Part shown: in pieces, positions 16,776 through 24,106 of the stretch
Layout of the letters: each line of letters begins with the position of its first letter
Position numbering within the stretch: position 1 is the stretch's first letter
Assembly (NCBI RefSeq): GCF_024707485.1
Contig: NZ_CP102602.1
Span: 1,612,001-1,676,000, forward strand
Source: Thermococcus thermotolerans
GTDB lineage: Archaea > Methanobacteriota_B > Thermococci > Thermococcales > Thermococcaceae
Length of the DNA stretch: 64,000 nucleotides
Direction: 5' to 3'
The notes under the pieces: model-generated
Database searches by the model: none
Seen by the model: only the letters and a program-made list of their open reading frames with translations
Told to the model about the DNA's origin: nothing
Translations under genes and position numbers: made by a program

Positions 16776-17792
16776 TCAATTTTTTCCACTGGAAGAGCCG
16801 GGCCTTATAACGATCAGTTTGGATCCTTCAGGGATTCTCTCGTCCAGCGCAGGGCTGAGGACGGGCTTTTCCCGATAGTAGCCAAGGAGGAAGTAGCCCT
16901 CCTCACGGAGGCGCTTCATAGCCTCGACGTATGGGACACCCCAGAGGTTCTTACGCTCCAGAACGGAGATGTCGTAGCCCCCTGTTGATGTGGTAAGATC
17001 ATCTATGACGTCTACCACCTCTGGCTCGAAAACGGAGCTGGCCAGCAACCTTCCTGCGAGGCTCCTGCTGAGTATCACCCTATCGGCTCCGGCCCCTTTG
17101 AGAAGCTCCAGGCTCTCCCCGCGGAGGGCCTCGACGAAGACCTTCGCGTTAGACATGCGCTTCACCATGAGGGTCGTGAAGACGGACTTCGAGTCGTCCT
17201 CCAGGGCGAGGATAACGTAGGATGCCTCCCCCACATGGGCGCGCTCCAGCGTTTCCGGATTCGTGGGGTCACCTATGAGGACCTCCACTTCCTCTGGAAG
17301 CTCGACCTTCTTCCTCTCGCTTTCATCTGGAAAGACCACCACTATGGGCCGCATCTCTACATCTCCACTGGAAATCGCCGCCATGAGTTCATTCACACAG
17401 CTAGGGAAACTGCTCCCCCGACCGATTATCACGTAGTGTCCGGAATAGTTAACCCTGTGCATGCCCATCATCCTCCTTAGAGACGACGAAATGAAGTATT
17501 CGGCCAGAATCGAAACAAGGGCCGTAAACGTCGAGATCCCGGCAACGGCAGCGACCATCGCCACCGCGCGGCCGGCCTCTGTCTGGGGCGTTATGTCACC
17601 ATAGCCGATTGTGGCCATGGTTATGACTGCCCAGTAAAAAGCCGTGTAAAAGCTCACGTTCTCGAAATACATGAACAGAAATGCGAAAACAACCGCCAGC
17701 ATGAGCACGAGGGTAGCTATTTGCAGGAGCCGGTTCCTGCTGACCTTGACCTTCATTCTGAGGAGTCTCCGCACTAAGGGTACCGGAATCAT
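16776..17792 (-). CDS. Potassium channel with TrkA-N (RCK) domain
   Basis: About 338 residues. Two membrane helices flank a pore loop with the selectivity filter TIGYGD at residues 61-66; the rest is a cytoplasmic RCK/TrkA-N domain (HYVIIGRGSSFPSCV) followed by a TrkA-C-like end. This is the MthK-type layout: a K+ channel gated by ligand binding to the RCK ring. The nucleotide loop reads GRGSSF, lacking the last Gly of the usual GxGxxG, so NAD-type binding may be altered. Start ATG at 17792 fits a leaderless transcript from the TTTTAAAG TATA box (17813-17820); GTG 17801 is an alternative. Confidence 0.9.
   Translation of the reverse strand: MIPVPLVRRLLRMKVKVSRNRLLQIATLVLMLAVVFAFLFMYFENVSFYTAFYWAVITMATIGYGDITPQTEAGRAVAMVAAVAGISTFTALVSILAEYFISSSLRRMMGMHRVNYSGHYVIIGRGSSFPSCVNELMAAISSGDVEMRPIVVVFPDESERKKVELPEEVEVLIGDPTNPETLERAHVGEASYVILALEDDSKSVFTTLMVKRMSNAKVFVEALRGESLELLKGAGADRVILSRSLAGRLLASSVFEPEVVDVIDDLTTSTGGYDISVLERKNLWGVPYVEAMKRLREEGYFLLGYYREKPVLSPALDERIPEGSKLIVIRPGSSSGKN
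16783..16795. repeat. Origin recognition box core
   Basis: Exact core TTCCACTGGAA just inside the 3' end of the K+ channel gene. Confidence 0.5.
17362..17375. repeat. Origin recognition box core, one mismatch
   Basis: TCTCCACTGGAAAT within the K+ channel gene: 10 of 11 core bases match. Confidence 0.35.
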
Positions 17793-17862
17793 GATGTACA
17801 CTATGATGCCCGCTTTAAAAAATTATCACCCATGCCCCCACACATCCACGGATGGACTCATT

Positions 17863-17881
17863 TTTCCAGTGGAAACGAAGG
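17863..17881 (+). repeat. Origin recognition box (ORB), plus orientation
   Basis: TTTCCAGTGGAAACGAAGG: palindromic core plus the A/G-rich 3' side that sets the orientation of Orc1/Cdc6 binding in archaeal boxes. Confidence 0.8.
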
Positions 17882-17905
17882 TCTTTTTCGATGCCCATCT
17901 GAAAG

Positions 17906-17936
17906 ACCCCCCCAGAGTTTCATTTCCACTGGAACC
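17906..17936 (-). repeat. Full-length origin recognition box with G-tract, minus orientation
   Basis: On the minus strand: GTTCCAGTGGAAATGAAAC followed by CTC and a run of seven G. This is the complete archaeal layout, palindromic core, short spacer and G-string, and it faces the box at 17863-17881. Confidence 0.85.
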
Positions 17937-18140
17937 CAGTTTTGGAGATGGACGGGTTTAAGCCGGCAGTTTATAGAAAGGGCAATTTATAAAGCGGATT
18001 ACAAATGCCAAATCTACAATTTTTAAATAATGTTGGATTCGTGATGAACTAATTTTCATCACTATAAGCGATTGCATGATTTTTATGAACATTGTTCATG
18101 AAAAAATATAAATACTAGAAGTCGTAGATGAGACGGGAGA

Positions 18141-18158
18141 GTTTCACCAGAAACACAA
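18141..18158 (+). repeat. Mini origin box-like sequence
   Basis: GTTTCACCAGAAACACAA: core arms GTTTC and GAAAC kept, centre diverged. Confidence 0.5.
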
Positions 18159-18184
18159 AACAATGAGGCGAGTAGCCATATCCG

Positions 18185-18215
18185 TGTTCCACAGGAAACA
18201 AAACTCCCAGGGGTC
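18185..18215 (+). repeat. Origin recognition box with G-string, plus orientation
   Basis: GTTCCACAGGAAACAAAA followed by CTCCCAGGGG: diverged core centre but with the A-run and G-string spacing of a full box. Confidence 0.7.
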
Positions 18216-18321
18216 ACGTTTTGTTAACGGTTTATCAAAGACGATAACAATGCTGTTTTCTCAAAATGTCTCGATAATTGCTCTGATGAACTTGTATGGA
18301 TATCCATAAGAGTACATTCTT

Positions 18322-18334
18322 CTTTCAGTGGAAG
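18322..18334 (+). repeat. Mini origin box-like sequence
   Basis: CTTTCAGTGGAAG, one base off the core. Confidence 0.45.
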
Positions 18335-18408
18335 TGATGGAATGCACCCATCGGTTCCTTTACAAATCGAAACTCTCGATGTGCATTACTGTACATGGAA
18401 CCCCTTTG

Positions 18409-18428
18409 CTTCCTGTGGAAACTACGCT
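18409..18428 (+). repeat. Mini origin box-like sequence
   Basis: CTTCCTGTGGAAACTACG followed by a short C/G stretch; 10 of 11 core bases match. Confidence 0.45.
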
Positions 18429-18479
18429 TCGGGTGCAATATTATTAACCCCTTATAACAAATTTGTATCGGTGGTTCGC

Positions 18480-19103
18480 ATGGAGGATATTGAAACCCTG
18501 GTTCTGGAGTGGTTGAGGGCAGGCAATGACAATGCCGAAGACATCGTTGACCTGCCATGGTCTGTTAAGGAAATGCGGCCGGGAATGTACGTGGCGGAGC
18601 ATCCGAGGATGCCCTTCTCCCTGCTGGTGGCCTTCTCGGAGGACTTTATACACCTGCTGGTGCCTCTGGGCTTGGAGACGTTCTCCATGACAAAGGACGA
18701 GAAGCTCAAGGTGTACCACACCCTCCTGCGTCTCAACGACCAGGTGAACCTCATGAAGTTCACCCTCTCGGGCATGGATGATGATGTTTACCTCCGCGTT
18801 GACTTGGATAAGAAGACCCTCGGGAAGGAAGAGTTTAACGACGCCCTAACGTCGCTCCTAATAGGACTGATGTCTGCCGTCTCAGCGCTGGGCCTTGAGG
18901 AGGCCTTTGCGAGGGAGATCTTTGACCGCATAGTTGGAATGGTTCTGGAAAGAGTCGACCACGGTGCCAGCAGGGATGAGTTAATGAGGTTCCTAACTGT
19001 TAAAGTTGGGATGAGTGTGGAGGATGCCAAGAATCTGCTCGACGAAGTGTTCGCGGCCAAGAAGGAAATGGATGAACGGGGTAAGGACGTGGGTTATTTC
19101 TGA
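18480..19103 (+). CDS. Conserved hypothetical protein between oriC and cdc6 (207 aa)
   Basis: 207 residues, acidic, soluble, beginning MEDIETLVLEWLRAGNDNAE. The first 110 residues have a strand/helix pattern (MPFSLLVAFSEDFIHLLVPL, KLKVYHTLLRLNDQVNLMKF) that recalls YbjN or type-III-secretion-chaperone folds; the C-terminal half is helical. The frame is open to 18342, but ATG 18480 has a GGTGGT site and lies after an ATTATTAA TATA-like sequence (about 18438-18446). Placed between the origin boxes and orc1/cdc6. I do not recognise a function. Confidence 0.65.
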   Translation: MEDIETLVLEWLRAGNDNAEDIVDLPWSVKEMRPGMYVAEHPRMPFSLLVAFSEDFIHLLVPLGLETFSMTKDEKLKVYHTLLRLNDQVNLMKFTLSGMDDDVYLRVDLDKKTLGKEEFNDALTSLLIGLMSAVSALGLEEAFAREIFDRIVGMVLERVDHGASRDELMRFLTVKVGMSVEDAKNLLDEVFAAKKEMDERGKDVGYF

Positions 19104-19498
19104 GCTTTTTACCCCCATGATTTTTCCATGTGGACATTTTCTTCCGGTCCGCTTGCACTAACGGCTCCTTGACGCCGTTTTGGGGATATATTCGGGGAAC
19201 CCGGCGACAAAGAGGGGTGATTCGGCCTTATTTTCATTGATTATCTCTTCTATTTTCCACCTGCCTTTTTACATCCGCCTGTTCAACAAGGCATATAAAC
19301 CCCTTGGCTCGACTATCTATGCTTTCCTCTGCATCCGGTGCTTCCTCTGGAGCACATGTTTGATGTTCAGGATCTCTTAGATAGAATTGGCTGATTGACA
19401 ACTATGAGGTATAAAATTATCATATGTTCAACAAATAAAGAATTTCATGAATAAAAATCAGCGATGGGGCTGGATTTCCAGTGGAGTGGGTGGTGTCC
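19104..19498. other. Intergenic region upstream of cdc6
   Basis: About 395 bp. It shows a possible hairpin with arms AACGGC/GCCGTT near 19158-19177, TATA-like sequences (CATATAAAC near 19290 and GTATAAAATTATC near 19408), an A/T-rich stretch at 19400-19460, and an origin-box core at 19474-19490 overlapping the start of cdc6. A 66-codon frame at 19180-19380 lacks a convincing ribosome binding site and is not called. Confidence 0.5.
19474..19490 (+). repeat. Origin box core at the cdc6 translation start
   Basis: ATTTCCAGTGGAGTGGG lies just upstream of the GGTGGTG ribosome binding site of cdc6. Binding of Orc1/Cdc6 here could autoregulate its own gene; this is inference. Confidence 0.55.
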
Positions 19499-20746
19499 AT
19501 GGACGACAATTACCTTGATTCAATCTTTGAGAAGTACCTTCACGCCAAGAAGATCTTTAAGAATAAGGAGGTTCTCAGGCACAGTTATACGCCTCGGGAG
19601 CTTCCCCACAGGCGTGAGCAGATTGAGAACCTTGCCCATATCCTCGTTCCCGTTCTCCGCGGAGAAACACCTTCCAACGTTTTCGTCTATGGAAAAACCG
19701 GAACCGGTAAGACCGTAACCATCAAGTTCGTGACTGAGGAGCTCAAGAAGATATCCCAGAAGTATAACGTCCCCGTGGATGTTATCTACGTCAACTGTGA
19801 GATAGTCGACACCCAGTACCGCGTCTTGGCTAACATTGTGAACTACTTCAAGCTTGAGAGCGGTGTCGAGGTTCCCCTTGTCGGCTGGCCGACTGATGAG
19901 GTCTACGCCAAGCTCAAGGAGGTTATAGATGCCAAGGAGCGCTTCGTCATAATAGTCCTGGACGAAATAGACAAACTCATCAAGAAGAGCGGCGACGATA
20001 TACTGTACTCCCTGACGAGGATAAACACGGAGCTTTCCAAAGCCAAAGTCAGCATAATCGGTATTTCCAACGACCTTAAGTTCAAAGAGTACCTCGATGC
20101 CCGTGTTCTCTCAAGTCTGAGCGAGGAGGAAGTGGTCTTCCCGCCCTATGATGCCAACCAGCTCCGTGATATTCTCATGCAGCGTGCAAAGGACGCCTTC
20201 AATGATGGTGTTCTGGACGATGGGGTCGTTCCTCTCTGTGCGGCTTTGGCCGCGAGGGAGCATGGAGATGCTAGAAGGGCTCTGGACCTCCTCCGTGTCG
20301 CTGGGGAGATAGCAGAGCGTGAGGGGGCCAGCAAGGTCACTGAGAGGCACGTCTGGAAGGCACAGGAGAAGATAGAACAGGACACCATGGAGGAGGTTAT
20401 AAAGACCCTTCCGCTTCACTCAAAGGTCCTCCTCTACGCCATAGTCCTCCTCGATGAGAACGGTGAGCTTCCCGCAAACACCGGTGACGTTTACTCCGTT
20501 TACAAGTCCCTCTGCGACCACATCGACCTCGAACCCCTCACTCAGAGGCGCGTGAGCGACCTTATAAACGAGCTCGACATGCTCGGCATCATCAACGCCA
20601 AGGTCGTCAGCAAGGGCCGCTATGGGAGAACCAAGGAGATTCGCCTGAACGTAACCCCTTATAAGGTTAAGAACATATACCGTCATGACCACCAGCTCCA
20701 GACCGTGCTGACAATCAGCATGTCCCGCCAGAGGAGGCTGCTCTGA
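19499..20746 (+). CDS. cdc6: Orc1/Cdc6 replication initiator
   Basis: 415 residues. AAA+ ATPase with Walker A GKTGTGKT at 65-72, Walker B VIIVLDEIDKL near 150, sensor and lid regions, then a C-terminal winged helix that binds origin boxes. The N-terminal ELPHRREQIENLAHIL motif is typical. It binds oriC and loads MCM. ATG 19499 (MDDNYLDSIFEK) has GGTGGTG upstream; a GTG at 19481 lies inside the origin-box-like sequence and is less likely. Its stop overlaps the DP1 start by one base (TGATG), so initiator and polymerase small subunit are translationally coupled. Confidence 0.96.
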   Translation: MDDNYLDSIFEKYLHAKKIFKNKEVLRHSYTPRELPHRREQIENLAHILVPVLRGETPSNVFVYGKTGTGKTVTIKFVTEELKKISQKYNVPVDVIYVNCEIVDTQYRVLANIVNYFKLESGVEVPLVGWPTDEVYAKLKEVIDAKERFVIIVLDEIDKLIKKSGDDILYSLTRINTELSKAKVSIIGISNDLKFKEYLDARVLSSLSEEEVVFPPYDANQLRDILMQRAKDAFNDGVLDDGVVPLCAALAAREHGDARRALDLLRVAGEIAEREGASKVTERHVWKAQEKIEQDTMEEVIKTLPLHSKVLLYAIVLLDENGELPANTGDVYSVYKSLCDHIDLEPLTQRRVSDLINELDMLGIINAKVVSKGRYGRTKEIRLNVTPYKVKNIYRHDHQLQTVLTISMSRQRRLL

Positions 20747-22854
20747 TGGGTCTGATCGAGGATTTGATGTCCAATAACTATTTAATCACGCCCTCGGCTT
20801 ACTATCTTCTAGTTGATGCCTATAAGAGAGACTTCACGCTCGCGGAGCTCATAAAGTTTGCAAAGGCAAAGGGGACCTTCGTGATAGACTCTGCACTGGC
20901 AAAGGAGTTCCTGTCGCAGAAGGGTGTCTCTCCAATGGAAAGTTCCACCCAGTCTCCGTCCCAAGAAGCACCCTCCCTTGAGGAATACATCTCGTCTGAG
21001 TCGGCCCCAAGTGGGGAAATCTCAGAGGAACCGTCTTCTCTCAATGAATCTGCGGAGTTGGCAGCTTCTTCTACGAAAATGGCTGAGGCAGTTCTTTCTT
21101 CTGGTGACGCCTCTCGAACGTCTATTTCCACTGGAACCATCCCTGAAAGCGGCGAGGAAACATATGAAATTTCGCAATCTGGGGAAGAAGAGGGCAGTTT
21201 TTCTGGGGGGGAGAGTTTCATTTCCACTGGAGATGTCGAGACCGCAGGGGTCGGAGGGGACTTCGAATCTGAAACCGAAGTTAAAGAGTCCATCTTATCT
21301 GAGGCTTCAGATGAAAGCCTTCCCGTGGAAAGTGAAACCGTTGTTGAGGAGGCTCTCCCCGAAAACGGCAATGGCTACAATAACGGCTACGTTAACGGTG
21401 ATGAAAACGGAAACGGGGTTAAGCCCAAGGTGGTCTATGGTGACTACGGGGTGCCCATTGCATACGTAGGCGAGGAGATTCCCGGGAAGGAGAAGAGCTA
21501 CTCTGTCTACTCAGATTTCAAAATCTCTCCCGTGGAGGGCTTTCACTACAGGGCAAAGGAGATACCCGACGACTATGAGGTAGTCTTCGATGTGAAGAAC
21601 GTTAAATTTGCCCTCCCCAAGGCCAAAAATGCTGCCGGAAAAGAGGGGGACATCATAATCAAGGTCTACTCCGACTACTTCAGGAGCAGGCTCAGGAAGA
21701 TGCGCAGAATCCTCCGCGAAAACCCGGAGATAGGTGGTGTGATAGACATAGCCAAGCTGGGATACGTGCGGGGAGATGACGAGGTAACCATCATTGGTCT
21801 CGTGAACAGCAAAAAAGAAACCGCCAAGGGCTTTATGTTCGAGGTGGAGGACAATACCGGTGTTATCAAGGTCTTCATAAACCGCAACAACGAGGAGAGC
21901 AAGAAGTTCTTCCAGATAATGCCCGATGCGGTGGTGGCCTTCAGGGGGCGATACTCTGGAAGGGGAATATTCTTTGCGAACAGGATTTACCTCCCTGACG
22001 TTCCCAAGTTCAAACGCGAGAAGCCGCCCCTTGAGGAGAAGGTTTACGCAGTTCTTCTCAGCGACATTCACGTCGGTTCGAACAAGTTCTGCGAGAAGGC
22101 CTTCATGCGCTTCCTGGAGTGGCTGAATGGAGACGTAAACAACAAGGCCGAGGAGGAGTTCGTCAGCAGGATCAAGTACATGATAATTGCCGGTGACGTT
22201 GTCGATGGCATCGGCATCTATCCAGGCCAGTACAACGAGCTTGCCATTCCCGATATCTTCGACCAGTATGAGGCCTTGGCCAATCTTTTGAGCAACGTGC
22301 CGGAGCACATAACCATGTTCATCGGCCCGGGCAACCACGATGCGGCCAGAACAGCCCTGCCACAGCCGGGCTTCTACGAGGAGTACGCGAGACCCCTTCT
22401 GAAGTTGAAGAACGCGGTTATAATAAGCAATCCCGCTGTGATACGGCTCCACGGCAGGGACTTCCTCATAGCCCACGGCAGGGGAATAGAGGACGTCGTC
22501 ACGGCTCTACCAAACAGGAGCCACCACAGGCCGGCGGAGGCGATGCTTGATCTTCTCAAGCTCCGCCACCTCGCGCCGACCTTTGGGGAGAAGGTTCCTA
22601 TAGCTCCGGACTCGGAGGATACCCTCGTCATAGAATCCGTCCCAGACCTCTTCCAGGCGGGTCACGTCCACGTTATGCAGTACAAGATGTACAATGGGGT
22701 TTTTCTTATAAACACGGGCACGTGGCAGGCGCAGACCGAGTTCCAGAAGATGGTTAACATAGTCCCGACCCCTGCGAGGGTTCCGATAATCGACATCGAG
22801 ACTGCCCGGCTGAGGGCGGTTATAAGGTTCGACCAGTACTGTGAGGGGGTGTGA
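20746..22854 (+). CDS. polB: DNA polymerase D small subunit DP1 (3'-5' exonuclease)
   Basis: 702 residues. N-terminal 60 residues are conserved; residues about 65-235 are a low-complexity Ser/Glu/Gly linker; then an OB-fold (about 300-400) and a calcineurin-like phosphodiesterase domain with LLSDIHVGSNKF, IIAGDVVDGIG, GPGNHD, LIAHGRGIEDVV and QAGHVHVMQY. The phosphodiesterase residues are intact, so proofreading activity is expected. DP1 pairs with DP2 (24107-27997) in the replicative polymerase D. Two origin-box-like sequences lie in the linker and encode ISTG (21124-21137 and 21214-21233). Confidence 0.96.
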   Translation: MGLIEDLMSNNYLITPSAYYLLVDAYKRDFTLAELIKFAKAKGTFVIDSALAKEFLSQKGVSPMESSTQSPSQEAPSLEEYISSESAPSGEISEEPSSLNESAELAASSTKMAEAVLSSGDASRTSISTGTIPESGEETYEISQSGEEEGSFSGGESFISTGDVETAGVGGDFESETEVKESILSEASDESLPVESETVVEEALPENGNGYNNGYVNGDENGNGVKPKVVYGDYGVPIAYVGEEIPGKEKSYSVYSDFKISPVEGFHYRAKEIPDDYEVVFDVKNVKFALPKAKNAAGKEGDIIIKVYSDYFRSRLRKMRRILRENPEIGGVIDIAKLGYVRGDDEVTIIGLVNSKKETAKGFMFEVEDNTGVIKVFINRNNEESKKFFQIMPDAVVAFRGRYSGRGIFFANRIYLPDVPKFKREKPPLEEKVYAVLLSDIHVGSNKFCEKAFMRFLEWLNGDVNNKAEEEFVSRIKYMIIAGDVVDGIGIYPGQYNELAIPDIFDQYEALANLLSNVPEHITMFIGPGNHDAARTALPQPGFYEEYARPLLKLKNAVIISNPAVIRLHGRDFLIAHGRGIEDVVTALPNRSHHRPAEAMLDLLKLRHLAPTFGEKVPIAPDSEDTLVIESVPDLFQAGHVHVMQYKMYNGVFLINTGTWQAQTEFQKMVNIVPTPARVPIIDIETARLRAVIRFDQYCEGV
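21124..21137. repeat. Origin box core in the DP1 linker (first)
   Basis: Exact core TTCCACTGGAA in frame, encoding part of SISTGTIP. Confidence 0.5.
21214..21233. repeat. Origin box copy in the DP1 linker (second), 20-bp match to oriC
   Basis: AGAGTTTCATTTCCACTGGA is identical over 20 bp to 17914-17933 in the origin box at 17906-17936. The flanking G-tract here is on the opposite strand from that in the origin. Confidence 0.6.
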
Positions 22855-22856
22855 TT

Positions 22857-23933
22857 GTGGGTCTCCTTATCGGTTCCGATGAAGGAGACATAAAGTTCGT
22901 TGGGCGGCGCGGAACTTTCATCGCGAGAATCGGGGTTGCCGTAACGATTAGGAAGTCCAGTTATGGCTCTTTTTTGGACCTTTACCGTGAGTTTTTTGAA
23001 GATTTCAAGGAGGATCTGAACTTAAAGACCCCCCGGTGGATTTTTTCGTCTTCGGATGTTAGGGGGTTTCTCATTGGTGGGGACAACGACCCGACGGAGT
23101 ATTTCCTGCGTATGAATGAGTTCGTTGAAAAGGTTGTTGTCCCAGGGGGTGTTATAACCAACTTCATCTTTGCTTCTTTTGGCGTTAAGAAAATTAGCAT
23201 GCCGGATGGGTCGCAGGTTGGTGTTATGAATTTCATTAAGAAGAAACTTGGCTCGTACTTCTCTTACATTCCTGCTTGGGTCGTTCTATCTCGTTTGGGT
23301 CGGTCTCATCCAGTCGTTTATATTGATAACTTCAACCCTTCGCCGAGAACACTCGCATGGGAGAAGCTCTGCAGGGATTCAAAAAAATTGGTGGTTATCC
23401 CCAATGGTGACAAGGTTAATCCTCTGATATCAACTGCAGACCTCGTCCTCAGGTACATCAAGGAGAGCATACTGCTCTCAAAGTGGAGACTTGATGTGCC
23501 TTCTCTTCTCCAGAATTTGTCCTCGATAGGGTTCGCTCCAGACCTGTTAAAGGTGTACCATGTTGGTAGCAGAAGCCTATCTAAAATCGTGCCTGTTTCA
23601 ACTGAAAACGATGTTCTTCCCCAATCATGGTATCCCATCCCCATGATTTACGTTATCAGGGAAGGTTTGCTCCCGGAGAACGAACAGCGTTTAATTGAAA
23701 AATCTCCGGCATTTGAGTACATTCTGAGACACGCCTCCGAAGTTGGGGGTTCGATTAAGTTCCTTGCCCTCCAGAGTGGTGCAGGTGGCGATGTTGATGA
23801 GCTCCGCAGAAATGGGGGAATTCTCGTTTCTCTTGGTCCCTATGGCCATGGAACTGGAGAATACCTCGCCTCCTTGGGATTCCCAGTAACCCATCTAACA
23901 ATATCTGAACTTATCTCCAAATACGGGGGTTGA
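22857..23933 (+). CDS. Unknown protein inserted between DP1 and DP2, possible RNase H-fold (DUF3800-like)
   Basis: About 358 residues. N-terminus has an LIGSDEGDIKF segment recalling the acidic start of DUF3800 proteins (DESGD), an internal VVYIDNFNP strand, and PLISTADLVLRYIKESIL, like the late ADL motif of DUF3800. These would suggest an RNase H-like nuclease fold, at low confidence. GTG at 22857 has GGGGGTG 5 nt upstream; GTG 22851 would overlap the DP1 stop. Codon usage is richer in T-ending codons than DP1 and DP2. In Thermococcus and Pyrococcus genomes I remember, DP1 and DP2 are adjacent, so this gene looks acquired. A terminator-like hairpin follows. Confidence 0.5.
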   Translation: MGLLIGSDEGDIKFVGRRGTFIARIGVAVTIRKSSYGSFLDLYREFFEDFKEDLNLKTPRWIFSSSDVRGFLIGGDNDPTEYFLRMNEFVEKVVVPGGVITNFIFASFGVKKISMPDGSQVGVMNFIKKKLGSYFSYIPAWVVLSRLGRSHPVVYIDNFNPSPRTLAWEKLCRDSKKLVVIPNGDKVNPLISTADLVLRYIKESILLSKWRLDVPSLLQNLSSIGFAPDLLKVYHVGSRSLSKIVPVSTENDVLPQSWYPIPMIYVIREGLLPENEQRLIEKSPAFEYILRHASEVGGSIKFLALQSGAGGDVDELRRNGGILVSLGPYGHGTGEYLASLGFPVTHLTISELISKYGG

Positions 23934-23981
23934 TACAATGGCTCGAAATCTTTTTATACTGATGTGTTCAAAAATGAAATG

Positions 23982-24009
23982 GGGATACCGCCAGGCTAGG
24001 CGGTATTCC
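23982..24009. terminator. Perfect hairpin between the unknown gene and DP2
   Basis: ATACCGCC (23985-23992) and GGCGGTAT (23999-24006) form an 8-bp stem with a 6-nt loop, extendable to 11 bp with one G-T pair. It could end the upstream transcript or be a scar of an insertion. No long T-run follows; the DP2 promoter (CCTATAAGC, about 24020) lies just downstream. Confidence 0.4.
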
Positions 24010-24106
24010 TTAATATTGACCTATAAGCTACTCTTGAATTTTTACCTTTTGTGGAGTCTCGTTGGATCTACTTGCGAATCTCTTCTTGAAGTAGGGGTGA
24101 TTACTC

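Larger units (their letters stand above)
17793..18479. other. oriC: Chromosomal replication origin (oriC)
   Basis: A 690-bp gene-free stretch between the K+ channel gene and the 207-residue protein gene, about 1 kb before orc1/cdc6. It contains two full origin recognition boxes (17863-17881 and 17906-17936, opposite orientation), further box-like sequences at 18141-18158, 18185-18215, 18322-18334 and 18409-18428, and a very A/T-rich zone (about 17985-18120) suited to unwinding. That zone holds two perfect inverted repeats, 18041-18062 (GTGATGAA arms) and 18085-18099 (ATGAAC arms). The position upstream of cdc6 and the DP1/DP2 genes matches known Pyrococcus and Thermococcus origins. Confidence 0.85.

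Noticed and set aside
18342-18479. N-terminal extension of the 207-residue protein to 18342
   Set aside because: Lies in the origin region, no ribosome binding site before 18342, and contains origin-box-like DNA; ATG 18480 has a GGTGGT site.
19180-19380. 66-codon frame between the 207-residue protein and cdc6
   Set aside because: No ribosome binding site or family; composition looks random.
20937-20957. CTCCAATGGAAAG in DP1 as an origin box
   Set aside because: Centre differs and flanks do not match; below the level used for the others.
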